64,000 bases of DNA from Litoreibacter meonggei. Its GTDB lineage: Bacteria; Pseudomonadota; Alphaproteobacteria; Rhodobacterales; Rhodobacteraceae. The stretch spans positions 671,561-735,560 of the forward strand of contig NZ_RCCE01000002.1 of the NCBI RefSeq assembly GCF_003663885.1, written 5' to 3'. The notes under the pieces are model-generated. The model did not search any database. It was not told the DNA's origin and was given only the letters and a program-made list of their open reading frames with translations. The stretch's first letter is position 1, and each line of letters begins with the position of its first letter. Made by a program: the position numbers and the translations under genes. Positions 1 through 9,008 of the stretch are shown here, one piece after another.

Positions 1-13
1 GGCGCTGCTCTAA
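1..13 (+). CDS. possible 3' end of an upstream gene (partial)
   Basis: The first bases can be read as codons for Ala-Leu-Leu followed by TAA at 11-13. In Rhodobacterales the gene before lpdA is often the E2 component of the 2-oxoglutarate dehydrogenase complex, so this may be its last codons. Too little sequence is present to show it. Confidence 0.2.
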
Positions 14-97
14 AAAGGTGCCCGACAGAAGTCCGACGCTTTGCCGACGGATCGCAGACACAGAAAACACGCCTATTTAAGGTAAGGAGATACCTCA

Positions 98-1486
98 ATG
101 TCCAGCTATGACGTCATCATCATCGGTTCCGGCCCCGGCGGCTACGTCTGCGCCATCCGCTGCGCGCAACTCGGCCTGAAAGTGGCCTGCGTGGAGGGCC
201 GCGAAACCCTTGGCGGCACCTGCCTGAACGTCGGCTGCATCCCGTCCAAGGCCCTGCTGCACGCGTCGCACCAATTGCACGAGGCAGAGCATAATTTCGC
301 CAAGATGGGCCTGAAGGGCAAGGCCCCCTCGGTCGACTGGAAACAGATGCTGTCCTACAAGGACGAGGTTATTTCCGGCAACACATCCGGTATCGAATTC
401 TTGTTCAAAAAGAACAAGATAGGCTGGATCAAAGGCTGGGCCTCCATCCCCGAAGCCGGCAAGGTCAAGGTCGGTGACGACGTGCATGAGGCGAAGAATA
501 TCGTCATCGCTTCCGGCTCCGAAGTCTCCACTTTGCCGGGCGTCGAGATCGACGAAAAGGTCGTCGTGTCGTCCACTGGCGCGCTGCAATTGGGCAAGAT
601 CCCGAAGAAGCTGGTCGTCATCGGCGCAGGCGTGATCGGGCTGGAGCTGGGCTCCGTCTACAAGCGTTTGGGCGCAGAAGTGAAGGTGATCGAGTTCCTC
701 GACGCCATCACCCCCGGCATGGACGCGGAAGTGGCCAAAACTTTCCAACGAACGCTTAAAAAGCAACGGCTTGGATTCCAACTCGGCGCCGCTGTGCAAG
801 GCGTCGAAGTCAAGAACAACAAGGCCAAAGTCACCTACAAACTGCGTAAAGACGACAGCGAACACACCGAAGACGCCGATTGCGTGTTGGTCGCGACAGG
901 CCGCAAACCCTTCACCGACGGGCTGGGCCTAAGCGAGCTGGGCGTCGAGATGGAAGAGCGCGGCCAGATCAAGACCGACGCCCATTGGGCCACCTCCGTG
1001 AAAGGCATCTATGCCATCGGCGACGCGATCACCGGCCCGATGCTGGCCCACAAGGCCGAAGACGAAGGCATGGGCGTGGCAGAGGTCCTCGCAGGCAAAA
1101 AAGGCCATGTAAATTATGACGTTATCCCCGGCGTGATCTACACCCACCCCGAGGTCGCCAGCGTCGGTGCCACCGAAGAACAGCTGAAACAAGCAGGGCG
1201 CAACTACAAAGTCGGCAAGTTCTCCTTCATGGGCAACGGCCGCGCGAAGGCCAATTTCGCAGGCGACGGTTTCGTCAAAATCCTTGCCGATAAGGACACT
1301 GACCGCATCCTTGGCGCGCATATCATCGGTCCCATGGCGGGTGATCTGATCCACGAAATCTGCGTCGCCATGGAGTTCGGTGCGGCCGCGGAGGACCTCG
1401 CCCGCACCTGCCACGCACATCCGACCTATTCGGAAGCCGTGCGCGAGGCAGCACTTGCCTGCGGCGACGGCCCAATCCACAGCTAA
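98..1486 (+). CDS. lpdA: dihydrolipoyl dehydrogenase (E3)
   Basis: FAD-dependent E3 component that reoxidises dihydrolipoamide with NAD+ in the pyruvate and 2-oxoglutarate dehydrogenase complexes and in glycine cleavage; cytoplasmic. The 462-residue length is typical. The N-terminal FAD motif [10 protein letters not shown] is followed by the redox disulfide in [13 protein letters not shown]; a second nucleotide-binding motif, [11 protein letters not shown], lies near residue 175, and the C-terminal dimerisation domain carries the catalytic HAHPTYSE. The ATG start follows a strong AGGAGA ribosome-binding site. The gene stands before a bidirectional terminator. The gcv operon in this window has no lpd copy of its own, so this enzyme may also supply its L protein (inference). 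Confidence 0.97.
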   Translation: MSSYDVIIIGSGPGGYVCAIRCAQLGLKVACVEGRETLGGTCLNVGCIPSKALLHASHQLHEAEHNFAKMGLKGKAPSVDWKQMLSYKDEVISGNTSGIEFLFKKNKIGWIKGWASIPEAGKVKVGDDVHEAKNIVIASGSEVSTLPGVEIDEKVVVSSTGALQLGKIPKKLVVIGAGVIGLELGSVYKRLGAEVKVIEFLDAITPGMDAEVAKTFQRTLKKQRLGFQLGAAVQGVEVKNNKAKVTYKLRKDDSEHTEDADCVLVATGRKPFTDGLGLSELGVEMEERGQIKTDAHWATSVKGIYAIGDAITGPMLAHKAEDEGMGVAEVLAGKKGHVNYDVIPGVIYTHPEVASVGATEEQLKQAGRNYKVGKFSFMGNGRAKANFAGDGFVKILADKDTDRILGAHIIGPMAGDLIHEICVAMEFGAAAEDLARTCHAHPTYSEAVREAALACGDGPIHS

Positions 1487-1490
1487 CCGC

Positions 1491-1564
1491 CCATCATTGC
1501 TTCATAAATACCTCGGGGTGTGGGGCAGCGCCCCACTATAATCGGAGGTCCGAAAGGACCTCCG
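1491..1564. terminator. two-hairpin bidirectional terminator with a repeated lead sequence
   Basis: Lies between the convergent lpdA and GntR genes. Hairpin one at 1520-1536 has a 7-bp stem (GTGGGGC/GCCCCAC) with an AGC loop. Hairpin two at 1543-1564 is a perfect 9-bp stem (CGGAGGTCC/GGACCTCCG) closed by a GAAA tetraloop. The 26 bases at 1491-1516 just before the hairpins match 21466-21491 at all but one position, and both are followed by a G-rich stem with the same AGC loop, so this is one copy of a repeated intergenic element. Confidence 0.75.
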
Positions 1565-1570
1565 AAACTC

Positions 1571-2221
1571 CTACTGCGCCAACATCCTAAGCCCTTGCGT
1601 CACATCCGCCCGCACAGCCAGCCGTAACCCTGGCTCATCGCCTGCTTTTAGTGCCGCGACGATCAAGCGATGGTGTTGTGGCAACTCAGAGCGCCTTAGC
1701 TTCTCGTACAAGCTGCGCATCGTCGGCCCCATTTGCAGCCACACCGTTTCCGCCATGGCCAGCATCGCAGGTGCCTGCGCACGCAGGTACAGCGTGCGGT
1801 GAAACTCCAGATTGGTGCGGATGTAGCCCACAGGGTCTTGTCGTGCGATGGCCTGCCCGATGGTGCCATTGATGGATTGCAGCCGGTCGATCAGCGCCAG
1901 ATGTGCCCGCGGCAAGGCCCGCGCCGCCAGTTCCGGCTCCAGCAGCGCGCGTAGGGCTGCCAGCTCCTCGATCCGGTCTCTGGACAATTCCGGCGTGGAG
2001 ATGCGGCCAGAGGACGACAGCGTAAATGCCCCCTCCGCCACCAACCGCCGCATGGCTTCGCGCGCAGGCGTCATAGACACGCCAAATTCCTTGCCAATCC
2101 CGCGTAGGGTCTTGGCAGAGCCGGGCAAGATTTCCCCATGCATGACCTGCGACCGCAAGCGGCGGTACACCAATTCATTGGCGGCACCTGTCGGTTCGGG
2201 TTTTGAGGAGCTCAGCAACAT
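1571..2221 (-). CDS. GntR family transcriptional regulator (FCD domain)
   Basis: DNA-binding regulator of the FadR/FCD subgroup, which usually senses an organic-acid metabolite. The N-terminal winged helix includes ELVYRRLRSQVMHGEI and SMTPAREAMRRL, the typical GntR recognition region; the C-terminal all-helical FCD domain holds the ligand. It is the last gene of the tctCBA/AtuA-like/DUF4387 operon and probably regulates that operon (inference). The start is uncertain: ATG at 2221 is used here, but in-frame GTG at 2239 with GGGG just upstream, or TTG at 2257, are also possible. The stretch 2231-2240 (TGTGATCACA) is a perfect palindrome near these starts. Confidence 0.88.
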   Translation of the reverse strand: MLLSSSKPEPTGAANELVYRRLRSQVMHGEILPGSAKTLRGIGKEFGVSMTPAREAMRRLVAEGAFTLSSSGRISTPELSRDRIEELAALRALLEPELAARALPRAHLALIDRLQSINGTIGQAIARQDPVGYIRTNLEFHRTLYLRAQAPAMLAMAETVWLQMGPTMRSLYEKLRRSELPQHHRLIVAALKAGDEPGLRLAVRADVTQGLRMLAQ

Positions 2222-2261
2222 GGGCCCGACTGTGATCACATCGCCCCATCGGGTCAAGCCG

Positions 2262-2561
2262 TCAGACGTCCAGCTCGGCCACCAAAGCGGCGAAAGACGC
2301 GCCGTGCATGTCGCGATCTTCGCGTGTGCCTTGGATCGCAGGGCGCGGAAGGCTCAGCTTCAACACGTTCAGCGATGCCATCTCATACCGGTCGACAACT
2401 GCCGGATCCGCCTTGAGCACCTCCGCTATCCGCGCGGATGTCACCGACGCGCAAACCTGCGAAAACACTTCGGGTGTGCCGCAGAAAATATCCACGGTCA
2501 GCCAGAACGGCCCTGCGTTTTTCGACCGAACTTTGACGGCAATATCGCTTAACTTGCTCAT
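2262..2561 (-). CDS. DUF4387-like small protein
   Basis: A 99-residue protein that I match from memory to the DUF4387 family, which is commonly encoded beside AtuA-like (DUF1446) proteins. No catalytic motif is obvious. Its start overlaps the stop of the AtuA-like gene (ATGA type), so the two are translationally coupled and may form a two-subunit enzyme, like the split forms seen in related families (inference). The reaction is unknown. Confidence 0.8.
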   Translation of the reverse strand: MSKLSDIAVKVRSKNAGPFWLTVDIFCGTPEVFSQVCASVTSARIAEVLKADPAVVDRYEMASLNVLKLSLPRPAIQGTREDRDMHGASFAALVAELDV

Positions 2562-3907
2562 GCGCCCAACTCCTCGACCGTCAGCGCAAACGCGTCCATC
2601 GGGTCATCCAATTCCAGCACATGGTTCAGGCAGAACTCGTAAACAGCCCCTCGGTTCACTTCCGGTGGCGAGAACGGGAAGGCGAAGGTCGGCATTTCCT
2701 CTTCTTCCGTCAGCGGGTGGTGCAGCAAATAGGGGTTCAACACCTTCGCCACTTCGCGCGACAAGGCTTCCGTCGGGGCCGTGACCATGCCCAGTACGCC
2801 GACCTCGGTTCCTGATTTAGCGGCGGTGTCCAGCTCCCCCAACGTGGCGTCCAAACCGATCAAGCGCAGCTCGATCTCGAAGCCTTCACCGACGCGGGTG
2901 CGGGCTTTCTCGGTTGCTTTTTCCACAATATCATCACACCACGCGCGAATGTTGGCCACGTAACGCGGGTCGCGCACGGTCACCAGTGACACGGTTTGGA
3001 ACCCCGCCAATCGCGCGCCTTCCAGTTTCACGGTATAGCGGTCGGAGACCACCCATTCGCTGCCGACAACACGGACGCGCCTGTCGTCCAGCGCCACATA
3101 TTTGGCGCCGGTTACGTCCAGATGTCCGCCCGGTTCATACAAGATGTCAGGGTTGGAATTTTCGTAAAGCATATGCGCCGACACGGTGTGCGGCGTCGCG
3201 CGGGCCTCAGCACCCATGGGAGTGATGGTGAAGCCGTCCGCGTCAAATTCGATCAGAATCGTGCCGGAGTTCGGGGCCGTGGTCGCCAGCGCGCCGCATT
3301 CCCCGATCTTGGCCCCATGCCACACGCCGCCCGCGTGGCAGCCCCGCGCCAATGGCAGGGCGGAAATAATGGCCGTGTCTGTGGTCCGCCCCGCAATCAC
3401 AATATCCGCGCCGGTGTCGAGGGCGGCTTGGATTTGCTCTGCCCCTGCCAAAGCGACGATGTTGGAGCACGACGCCAAAACGTCCTCGGAAATTTCTGGC
3501 GCAGGGTTTAGGTGCGTGATCTTTCCCTGCGCCAACGCATCAATCAAAGCATCAGGACGTTGCCCGCTTTTTAGCACCGCCAGTTTGACATTCATCCCCA
3601 GCTCAGCAGCAATCTCACGCGTGATCTCCACCAGCCAATCCACCGCGCTATCCGCGCCGCAGGTCCCTGCGGTGCCGATGATCAACGGCACACCGGCCTC
3701 GGCACGCGCCTCCATCAACTCGCGCCACTCCGCCTTGGTGGAGCCGCGCGCGTATTTGGACGTGCCGGTGCCAAGGTAATGGGGCCCACTGTCAGTGGAC
3801 CCCCCGTCGATAGCGATAATGTCAGGGTTCTCTGATATCCCCCGCGCTAAAGCCGCGCGATCATAACCGAGCCCTAGGGCTCCTGACGGGATGAGAACTT
3901 TGACCAT
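2558..3907 (-). CDS. AtuA-like (DUF1446) acyl/hydroxy-acid metabolism protein
   Basis: A 449-residue protein resembling the AtuA/DUF1446 family, named from acyclic terpene utilisation in Pseudomonas, where its biochemical role is poorly defined. Visible features are the N-terminal LIPSGALGLGYDRAAL, a conserved IDGGSTDSGPHYLG near residue 35, and GTAGTCGADSAVDW near residue 85. An upstream extension to 3988 is open, but the ATG at 3907 overlaps the tctA stop as TAATG, so it is the likely start. The place after tctCBA suggests that it processes the carboxylate imported by the transporter, together with the DUF4387 partner (inference). Confidence 0.85.
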   Translation of the reverse strand: MVKVLIPSGALGLGYDRAALARGISENPDIIAIDGGSTDSGPHYLGTGTSKYARGSTKAEWRELMEARAEAGVPLIIGTAGTCGADSAVDWLVEITREIAAELGMNVKLAVLKSGQRPDALIDALAQGKITHLNPAPEISEDVLASCSNIVALAGAEQIQAALDTGADIVIAGRTTDTAIISALPLARGCHAGGVWHGAKIGECGALATTAPNSGTILIEFDADGFTITPMGAEARATPHTVSAHMLYENSNPDILYEPGGHLDVTGAKYVALDDRRVRVVGSEWVVSDRYTVKLEGARLAGFQTVSLVTVRDPRYVANIRAWCDDIVEKATEKARTRVGEGFEIELRLIGLDATLGELDTAAKSGTEVGVLGMVTAPTEALSREVAKVLNPYLLHHPLTEEEEMPTFAFPFSPPEVNRGAVYEFCLNHVLELDDPMDAFALTVEELGA

Positions 3908-5412
3908 TAATCGGTAACCGCCTGTGGTTTCTTCAAGATGTTGCGCAGGAACATGGGAGCCACGAACCCTGCAATTGCTGCCACCCACAACCCGATCGCG
4001 ATCGGGCTGGAGAACAGATATGTCACATCGCCATCCGACAGCGTCATGGCGCGGCGCAATGCGTCTTCCATGTTGCCGCCCAACAAGATGCCAAGGATCA
4101 CCGGCACCGTCGGGATGTCGAGCTTACGCAGGATATACCCGAGTGCGCCGAAGCCCACCATCATCAGCAAGTCAAAGTAGCTGCCGGACAGCGAATAGAT
4201 GCCGACGAAGGAGACCATCGTCACGCCGGGCAACAATATCCATGCGGGCACCATCAGAATTTTGACGAAGATTTTCACCATCGGCACGTTCATCAACAGC
4301 AGCACAATGTTGGCGATCAGTAGCGATGCGATCAGGCCCCAAACCACTTCGGGGCGGTCGGTGAACAGCGTCGGGCCAGGGGTGATGTTTAGCGTCATCA
4401 GCAGGGCCAGAAGCACCGCCGTGGTACCAGAGCCGGGAACACCAAGCGTCAGCATTGGCACCAGCGCCCCACCTGCGGCGGCGTTATTGCCCGCCTCCGG
4501 AGCCGCGACACCTTTGGGAACGCCCGTGCCAAATCCGCCCTTTTCACCGGCAATGGATTTCTCGGTCATATAGGCCATGAACGACCCCAACGACGCGCCC
4601 GCACCGGGCAAGATGCCCGCGATGAACCCCACGGCGGAGGAGCGCAGCATCGTCCATTTGGTTTCCCAAATGTCGGCCCATGGAATGCGGACCTTATCGA
4701 GCTTCACGCCGACAGCAGAGCCTTTGCCGTGACTTTCAATGAAGAAGAACACTTCGGCGATAGCGAACAGCCCGACGATGGCTACAAGAAAATCAACCCC
4801 GTCATAGAGGTGCAGATTGCCGCCTGTCAGGCGCGGCAAGCCAGAGGACGAGTCCACGCCAATCGTTGCAATGCCAAGACCGATACAGGCCGCCAGTGCC
4901 GACTTGGCTTGGTTGTTGGAGGCCATGCCACCAAGGGTGCAGAACGCCAGAAGGTAGAGTGCAAAGTACTCGGCGGGGCCGAACAGAAATGCCACCCGCG
5001 CCAGCGACGGGGCCAGCAGCATCAAGCCGATGGTGGCCAGAAACGCGCCCACAAACGACGCCACTCCGGACAACACCAGCGCATCGCCTGCGCGGCCTTG
5101 TTTGGCCATGGGATAGCCGTCTAGCGTGGTCATCAGCGCGGGCTCGTCGCCCGGGATGTTCAGCAAGATCGACGATATCCGCCCGCCATACATCGCGCCG
5201 TAATAGACGGAGGTCATCAGCACTAAAGCGCTGGTGGCATCAAGGCCAAGGGTAAAGGTGATTGGGATCAGGATCGCCACGCCGTTCGACGGGCCTAGGC
5301 CCGGAAGCGCACCAATGATAGTGCCAAGGAAGCAGCCACAGACCGCCAAAAACAGGGTGTAGGGCGACAAGGCTACACCAAAGCCAAGCGCGAGGTTGGA
5401 TAGAATGTCCAT
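3907..5412 (-). CDS. tctA: tripartite tricarboxylate transporter permease, large subunit
   Basis: TctA is the large membrane component of TTT secondary transporters, which move citrate-like or other carboxylates using an ion gradient. The 501-residue hydrophobic protein has about a dozen predicted membrane segments and the family hallmarks GALPGLGPSNGVAILIP near the N terminus and GILPGAGASLGSFMAY near residue 265, the pair of related PGxGxS/N motifs of the two internal halves. It overlaps the downstream gene by one base and follows tctB by one base, so it lies inside a tight operon. Confidence 0.95.
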   Translation of the reverse strand: MDILSNLALGFGVALSPYTLFLAVCGCFLGTIIGALPGLGPSNGVAILIPITFTLGLDATSALVLMTSVYYGAMYGGRISSILLNIPGDEPALMTTLDGYPMAKQGRAGDALVLSGVASFVGAFLATIGLMLLAPSLARVAFLFGPAEYFALYLLAFCTLGGMASNNQAKSALAACIGLGIATIGVDSSSGLPRLTGGNLHLYDGVDFLVAIVGLFAIAEVFFFIESHGKGSAVGVKLDKVRIPWADIWETKWTMLRSSAVGFIAGILPGAGASLGSFMAYMTEKSIAGEKGGFGTGVPKGVAAPEAGNNAAAGGALVPMLTLGVPGSGTTAVLLALLMTLNITPGPTLFTDRPEVVWGLIASLLIANIVLLLMNVPMVKIFVKILMVPAWILLPGVTMVSFVGIYSLSGSYFDLLMMVGFGALGYILRKLDIPTVPVILGILLGGNMEDALRRAMTLSDGDVTYLFSSPIAIGLWVAAIAGFVAPMFLRNILKKPQAVTD

Positions 5413-5413
5413 A

Positions 5414-5902
5414 TCAGTGCCCCACGAATGGAATAAGAATTGAGATCGCGTCCCACAGTTTCGCGGGCGTTGGGATGCGGTAGGCCACGATGTTGCCCAG
5501 TCCCAGCGCGAACTTGAACAGCACGAACAGACCCAGCGACAGGCCGATGCCAGCCAACATGGCAGGTTTGGCGCGCGGCGAGATTTGGTAGCTCAGGATG
5601 CCCGCGGCGAAGATGGTCGGCAGAATGAACCCCAGCGGTTTTAGCAACACGGCGTAGATCGACAGCACAATCACGGCGACGCCCATGGATATCCACGACC
5701 CTGCGGCGGGCCAGTCAGGCTCCGGGTCCGGCTTGAACACCATGAACAGCGAGGATATCGCCGCGACCGCCCCGATCAGCATCGGAAACAGTTTGGGCAA
5801 AAATTCACCCGAGAAAAAATTCGTCTGAATCTGAGTGGCGGCCGCGAGATACGCGACCGCCGTGATCAGAGTGACCAGACCAAATATCCGGTCAGAAGCC
5901 AT
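5414..5902 (-). CDS. tctB: tripartite tricarboxylate transporter small permease
   Basis: TctB is the small membrane subunit of the TTT transporter. The 162-residue protein shows four hydrophobic segments, the normal topology. The sequence of this subunit is poorly conserved across the family; the call rests on size, topology and position between tctC and tctA. Its ATG overlaps the tctC stop as TAATG. Confidence 0.92.
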   Translation of the reverse strand: MASDRIFGLVTLITAVAYLAAATQIQTNFFSGEFLPKLFPMLIGAVAAISSLFMVFKPDPEPDWPAAGSWISMGVAVIVLSIYAVLLKPLGFILPTIFAAGILSYQISPRAKPAMLAGIGLSLGLFVLFKFALGLGNIVAYRIPTPAKLWDAISILIPFVGH

Positions 5903-6870
5903 TACTGGATAACTCCCAGTTCTTTGGACATCGCGTTAATGTCGGCAACAAGCCCATCAACATAGCCTTGGAAATCGCCACCAACTTTGGTGAACGGTGC
6001 CAAGCCATTGTCCTTCATCGCCTGCGCCCACTCAGGGCTGTCAGCGACTTGCTGCAGCTTGCCGGCCCATTCGTCGAACTTCGCGTCGGAGATGCCTTTT
6101 GGCACGTAGAGACCACGCCAGTTCACTGCGACCACATCGTAGCCCTGCTCTTTCGCAGTTGGGATGTCGTCAAAGCCCGGCACACGCTCTTCGGTCAGAA
6201 CCGCGATGACGCGGATGTCGCCATTGGACAGGAACGACACGACTTCCGACATATCGCCGGTCATCGCTTGGGTGAAGCCACCAACGGTTTGCGTGATCGC
6301 ATCTGCGCCGCCGTCAACACCGATGTATTTCACCTTGGTGATGTCGGTGAAGCCGCCCTCTTTGAGGATCATCAGTGGTTTCAGGTGGTCAAACCCGCCC
6401 ACGGCAGAGCCGCCAGCGAACGCCACAGAACCCGGATCGGCTTTGATTGCTTCGACCAGATCGCCCAGCGATTGGAACGGGCTGTCCGCTGCCACAACGA
6501 TAACGCCCGGATCGGCACCAATGGCACCGACAAAGCGTACTTGATCAGCGGTCATGCCAGCGTAGGCGTTTTGCGCCAGACGTGTGGTTGTGGCGGAAGA
6601 TGCGGCAACAATCAGGTCGCCATCATCTGCCCGCTCGGACACCACGTGGTTGTAGGCGAGACCGCCGCCAGCACCCGGCATGTTGGTCACCTGAACAGGT
6701 GTGTCAACAGCCTTGATGTCATACATGATCTTGCCGATTTGACGGCAGGTGAAGTCCCAGCCACCGCCCGGATTTGCTGGCGCGATACATTCAGCAGCAG
6801 AGATTGCGGTCGTGGCCGTAAGGCCCAGAACGGCGCTCGTCATGAGCGCCTTAAAAAGACGATTTGTCAT
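5902..6870 (-). CDS. tctC: tripartite tricarboxylate transporter periplasmic binding protein
   Basis: Periplasmic ligand-binding protein (Bug family) that delivers a carboxylate to TctAB. The precursor has 322 residues. A signal peptide begins at MTNRLFKALMTSAVLG and is probably cleaved after the AISA region. Bug-type features include NMPGAGGGLAYNHV and VGAIGADPGVIVVAADSPF. The open frame extends to 6921, but ATG at 6870 follows a strong GGGAGGA ribosome-binding site and starts directly at the signal peptide. It is the first gene of the operon, as usual for the abundant binding protein. The ligand cannot be read from the sequence. Confidence 0.95.
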   Translation of the reverse strand: MTNRLFKALMTSAVLGLTATTAISAAECIAPANPGGGWDFTCRQIGKIMYDIKAVDTPVQVTNMPGAGGGLAYNHVVSERADDGDLIVAASSATTTRLAQNAYAGMTADQVRFVGAIGADPGVIVVAADSPFQSLGDLVEAIKADPGSVAFAGGSAVGGFDHLKPLMILKEGGFTDITKVKYIGVDGGADAITQTVGGFTQAMTGDMSEVVSFLSNGDIRVIAVLTEERVPGFDDIPTAKEQGYDVVAVNWRGLYVPKGISDAKFDEWAGKLQQVADSPEWAQAMKDNGLAPFTKVGGDFQGYVDGLVADINAMSKELGVIQ

Positions 6871-6930
6871 AGATTCCTCCCATTTGACATGGCGGGTTTC
6901 CCCGCACATGGTCCCAGACAAACGCTGAAA

Positions 6931-6950
6931 CCTGACACGAACCTGTCACG
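6931..6950 (+). promoter_or_regulatory. direct repeat, candidate TctD operator
   Basis: In the 102-bp gap between divergent tctC and tctD, CCTGACACG (6931-6939) and CCTGTCACG (6942-6950) form a direct repeat with an 11-bp centre distance. OmpR-type regulators such as TctD bind direct repeats one helical turn apart, so this is a plausible binding site for control of both transcripts. The motif is seen; its function is inferred. Confidence 0.4.
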
Positions 6951-6972
6951 CCGCCCAAAAGGCATCAACCCC

Positions 6973-7638
6973 ATGCGCTATCTGCTGATCGAGGATAACC
7001 TGAAGCTTGCCGGTGCCGTGGTGGAGCGGTTGCAGCTGGACGGCCATGCCGTGGATCACGCTGACCGACTGGACGCTGCGACTGCGTGCATGGATGTCGC
7101 TGATTACGACTTGATATTACTGGACATTATGCTGCCTGACGGGGATGGGCGTGACTTTTTGCAACGCCAGCGCCGCGCCGAAAAACGCACACCGGTGATC
7201 GTGATCACCGCGCGGTCAGCCGTGTCTGATCGCATCTCCTTGCTGGATTTAGGCGCGGACGATTATATTACCAAGCCTTTCGATTTTGCAGAGCTTGAGG
7301 CCCGCTGTCGCGCCGTGTTGCGCCGCCAGGGGGGGGCTGCCGATAACCAAAAAACGTTTGAGGGGACGATTTTGAACCTGACCACCGGCGAGTTGCAGTT
7401 CGGTGATTCTTCCACCAACTTGCGCAACCGGGAGCTGCGCTTGCTGGAAGTATTTTTCGCGGCCCCCGGTCAGGTCTTTTCCAAATCCCACCTGATTGAC
7501 CGGATGTTTTCCTTCTCGGATGAGGCATCGGAAAACGCCATCGAGGTCTATGTTGCACGGCTGCGCAAACGGCTCGAAGGCTCTGGCGCGCGCATCGAAA
7601 CTGTACGCGGCCTTGGCTACCGCATGATCGCCGCATGA
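6973..7638 (+). CDS. tctD: OmpR family response regulator of the Tct system
   Basis: A 221-residue response regulator. The receiver domain (residues 1-115) starts MRYLLIEDNLKLAGAV; the phosphorylated Asp lies in LILLDIMLPDGDGRDF and the conserved Lys in DDYITKPF. The C-terminal winged helix includes NRELRLLEVFFA and YVARLRKRLEGSGARIETVRGLGYRM. TctD-type regulators activate tctCBA in response to the carboxylate. The open frame reaches far upstream through tctC in antisense; the ATG at 6973 is where homology begins. The stop overlaps tctE as ATGA. Confidence 0.95.
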   Translation: MRYLLIEDNLKLAGAVVERLQLDGHAVDHADRLDAATACMDVADYDLILLDIMLPDGDGRDFLQRQRRAEKRTPVIVITARSAVSDRISLLDLGADDYITKPFDFAELEARCRAVLRRQGGAADNQKTFEGTILNLTTGELQFGDSSTNLRNRELRLLEVFFAAPGQVFSKSHLIDRMFSFSDEASENAIEVYVARLRKRLEGSGARIETVRGLGYRMIAA

Positions 7639-9008
7639 GGCAGCCCACCTCCATTCGCAAACGTCTGTTTTACCAGCTCGCCGCCGTGGCCGCGGTGTTA
7701 TCGCTGGCCTTCGTTCTGGTGGTGCGCGGGGTCGCCTCGCAGGCCGCAGAGGGAACGCAGGACGATATTCTCGCGGCCTCTGCAACGGCCATCGCGGACA
7801 GCCTCAGCTCCGAGCAGGGAGAAGTCACGTTGGAGCTGCCCTACTCCGCCCTGTCTATGCTGGGTACGATCAACGAAGATCGCGTGTTCTATCGCGTGAC
7901 GGTCAACAATGAGACCTTGACGGGATACGCGGACCTGCCTGTCACCAACGCACCGACCCGCCTTGATACCCCCGCCTTTTCGACAGAAATTTATCGCGGC
8001 GACGAGGTGCGTCTTACGTCCATTCTGCGCCGCGTCAGCAACTCCGCCACGGGATCAAAAGTGGTGGTTACAGTCGCACAAACGCGCTCTGGCCTCGCGG
8101 CGATTACGCAACGCATCACGGTCACGGCCACGGGGGTTGGTTTGCTGTTCTTCCTGCTGGCCACCACGCTATCGCTGCTTGCTGCAACCTCCGCCTTGCG
8201 CCCGCTGAGCCGGATGACGGGCGCCGTGACGCGGCGTGGACCTTCCGACCTGCGACCGGTGACCGAGGATACCCCTGCAGAATTGGCACCTTTGGTGGGC
8301 GCACTCAATTCCTTCATGGCGCGACTACGGTCGTCCCTGACACGCACGGAAGATTTAATCACCGAGGCCGCCCACCGCGTACGCACGCCGCTGGCCACCG
8401 TGCGCACGCAAGCAGAAGTCACCCACCGCAAGCTCAATAAGCCGGAGCACAAACAAGCGATCCGTGACATGATCCGCGCGATTGACGAAAGCTCGCGATC
8501 TGCGGGGCAAATTCTGGATCACGCGATGGTTACTTTTCGCGCGGACAGTCTGGCGCTGGATCCGCTAGATTTGGCCGCGTTGATTACCGAAACCTGCGAC
8601 CGCCTCGCCCCTACAGCGGACCTGAAGGATATCGCCCTGCTGCGCAAGTTGCCCGACGGTCCCGTGCCCTTCAAAGGTGACGGCATCATGTTACAGGCGG
8701 CGCTGCACAACATTCTGGACAATGCGATAAAGTATTCCCCTGAGGACAGCGACATCACCGTGCGCATCGAAGTCAATTCGGCCCTGCATCTGTCCATCAC
8801 AGACCAGGGACGCGGCTTTGGGGATATGGATTTTGAAAGCCTCACCACACGCTACGCGCGCGGGGCAAATGTGGGGGATGTTGTGGGGTCCGGCCTTGGG
8901 CTGACCATCGCGGACGAAGTGGCCCGCGCCCATGGCGGGCGACTGGAATTGTCCCATAACAAGGAAGGACAAGGCGCATGCGTGTCGCTTATTTTGCCCT
9001 ACGTCTGA
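7635..9008 (+). CDS. tctE: sensor histidine kinase of the Tct system
   Basis: A 457-residue inner-membrane kinase. There are two membrane segments (about residues 15-35 and 165-190) around a periplasmic domain. The HAMP-like stretch is followed by the phosphorylated His in AAHRVRTPLATVRTQAEV and a HATPase domain with NILDNAIKYSPED, DQGRGFG and GSGLGLTIADEVARAHGG. It phosphorylates TctD. The periplasmic part probably senses the transported acid, perhaps through the binding protein encoded by the overlapping next gene. Confidence 0.94.
   Translation: MRQPTSIRKRLFYQLAAVAAVLSLAFVLVVRGVASQAAEGTQDDILAASATAIADSLSSEQGEVTLELPYSALSMLGTINEDRVFYRVTVNNETLTGYADLPVTNAPTRLDTPAFSTEIYRGDEVRLTSILRRVSNSATGSKVVVTVAQTRSGLAAITQRITVTATGVGLLFFLLATTLSLLAATSALRPLSRMTGAVTRRGPSDLRPVTEDTPAELAPLVGALNSFMARLRSSLTRTEDLITEAAHRVRTPLATVRTQAEVTHRKLNKPEHKQAIRDMIRAIDESSRSAGQILDHAMVTFRADSLALDPLDLAALITETCDRLAPTADLKDIALLRKLPDGPVPFKGDGIMLQAALHNILDNAIKYSPEDSDITVRIEVNSALHLSITDQGRGFGDMDFESLTTRYARGANVGDVVGSGLGLTIADEVARAHGGRLELSHNKEGQGACVSLILPYV

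Noticed and set aside
2231..2240. The palindrome TGTGATCACA as a GntR operator
   Set aside because: Ten-base palindromes are expected many times in 64 kb by chance, and this one lies inside the operon, so it is only mentioned under the regulator.
5968..6972. A long N-terminal extension of the TctD frame (335 codons)
   Set aside because: It is antisense to tctC, and homology to response regulators begins exactly at the ATG at 6973.
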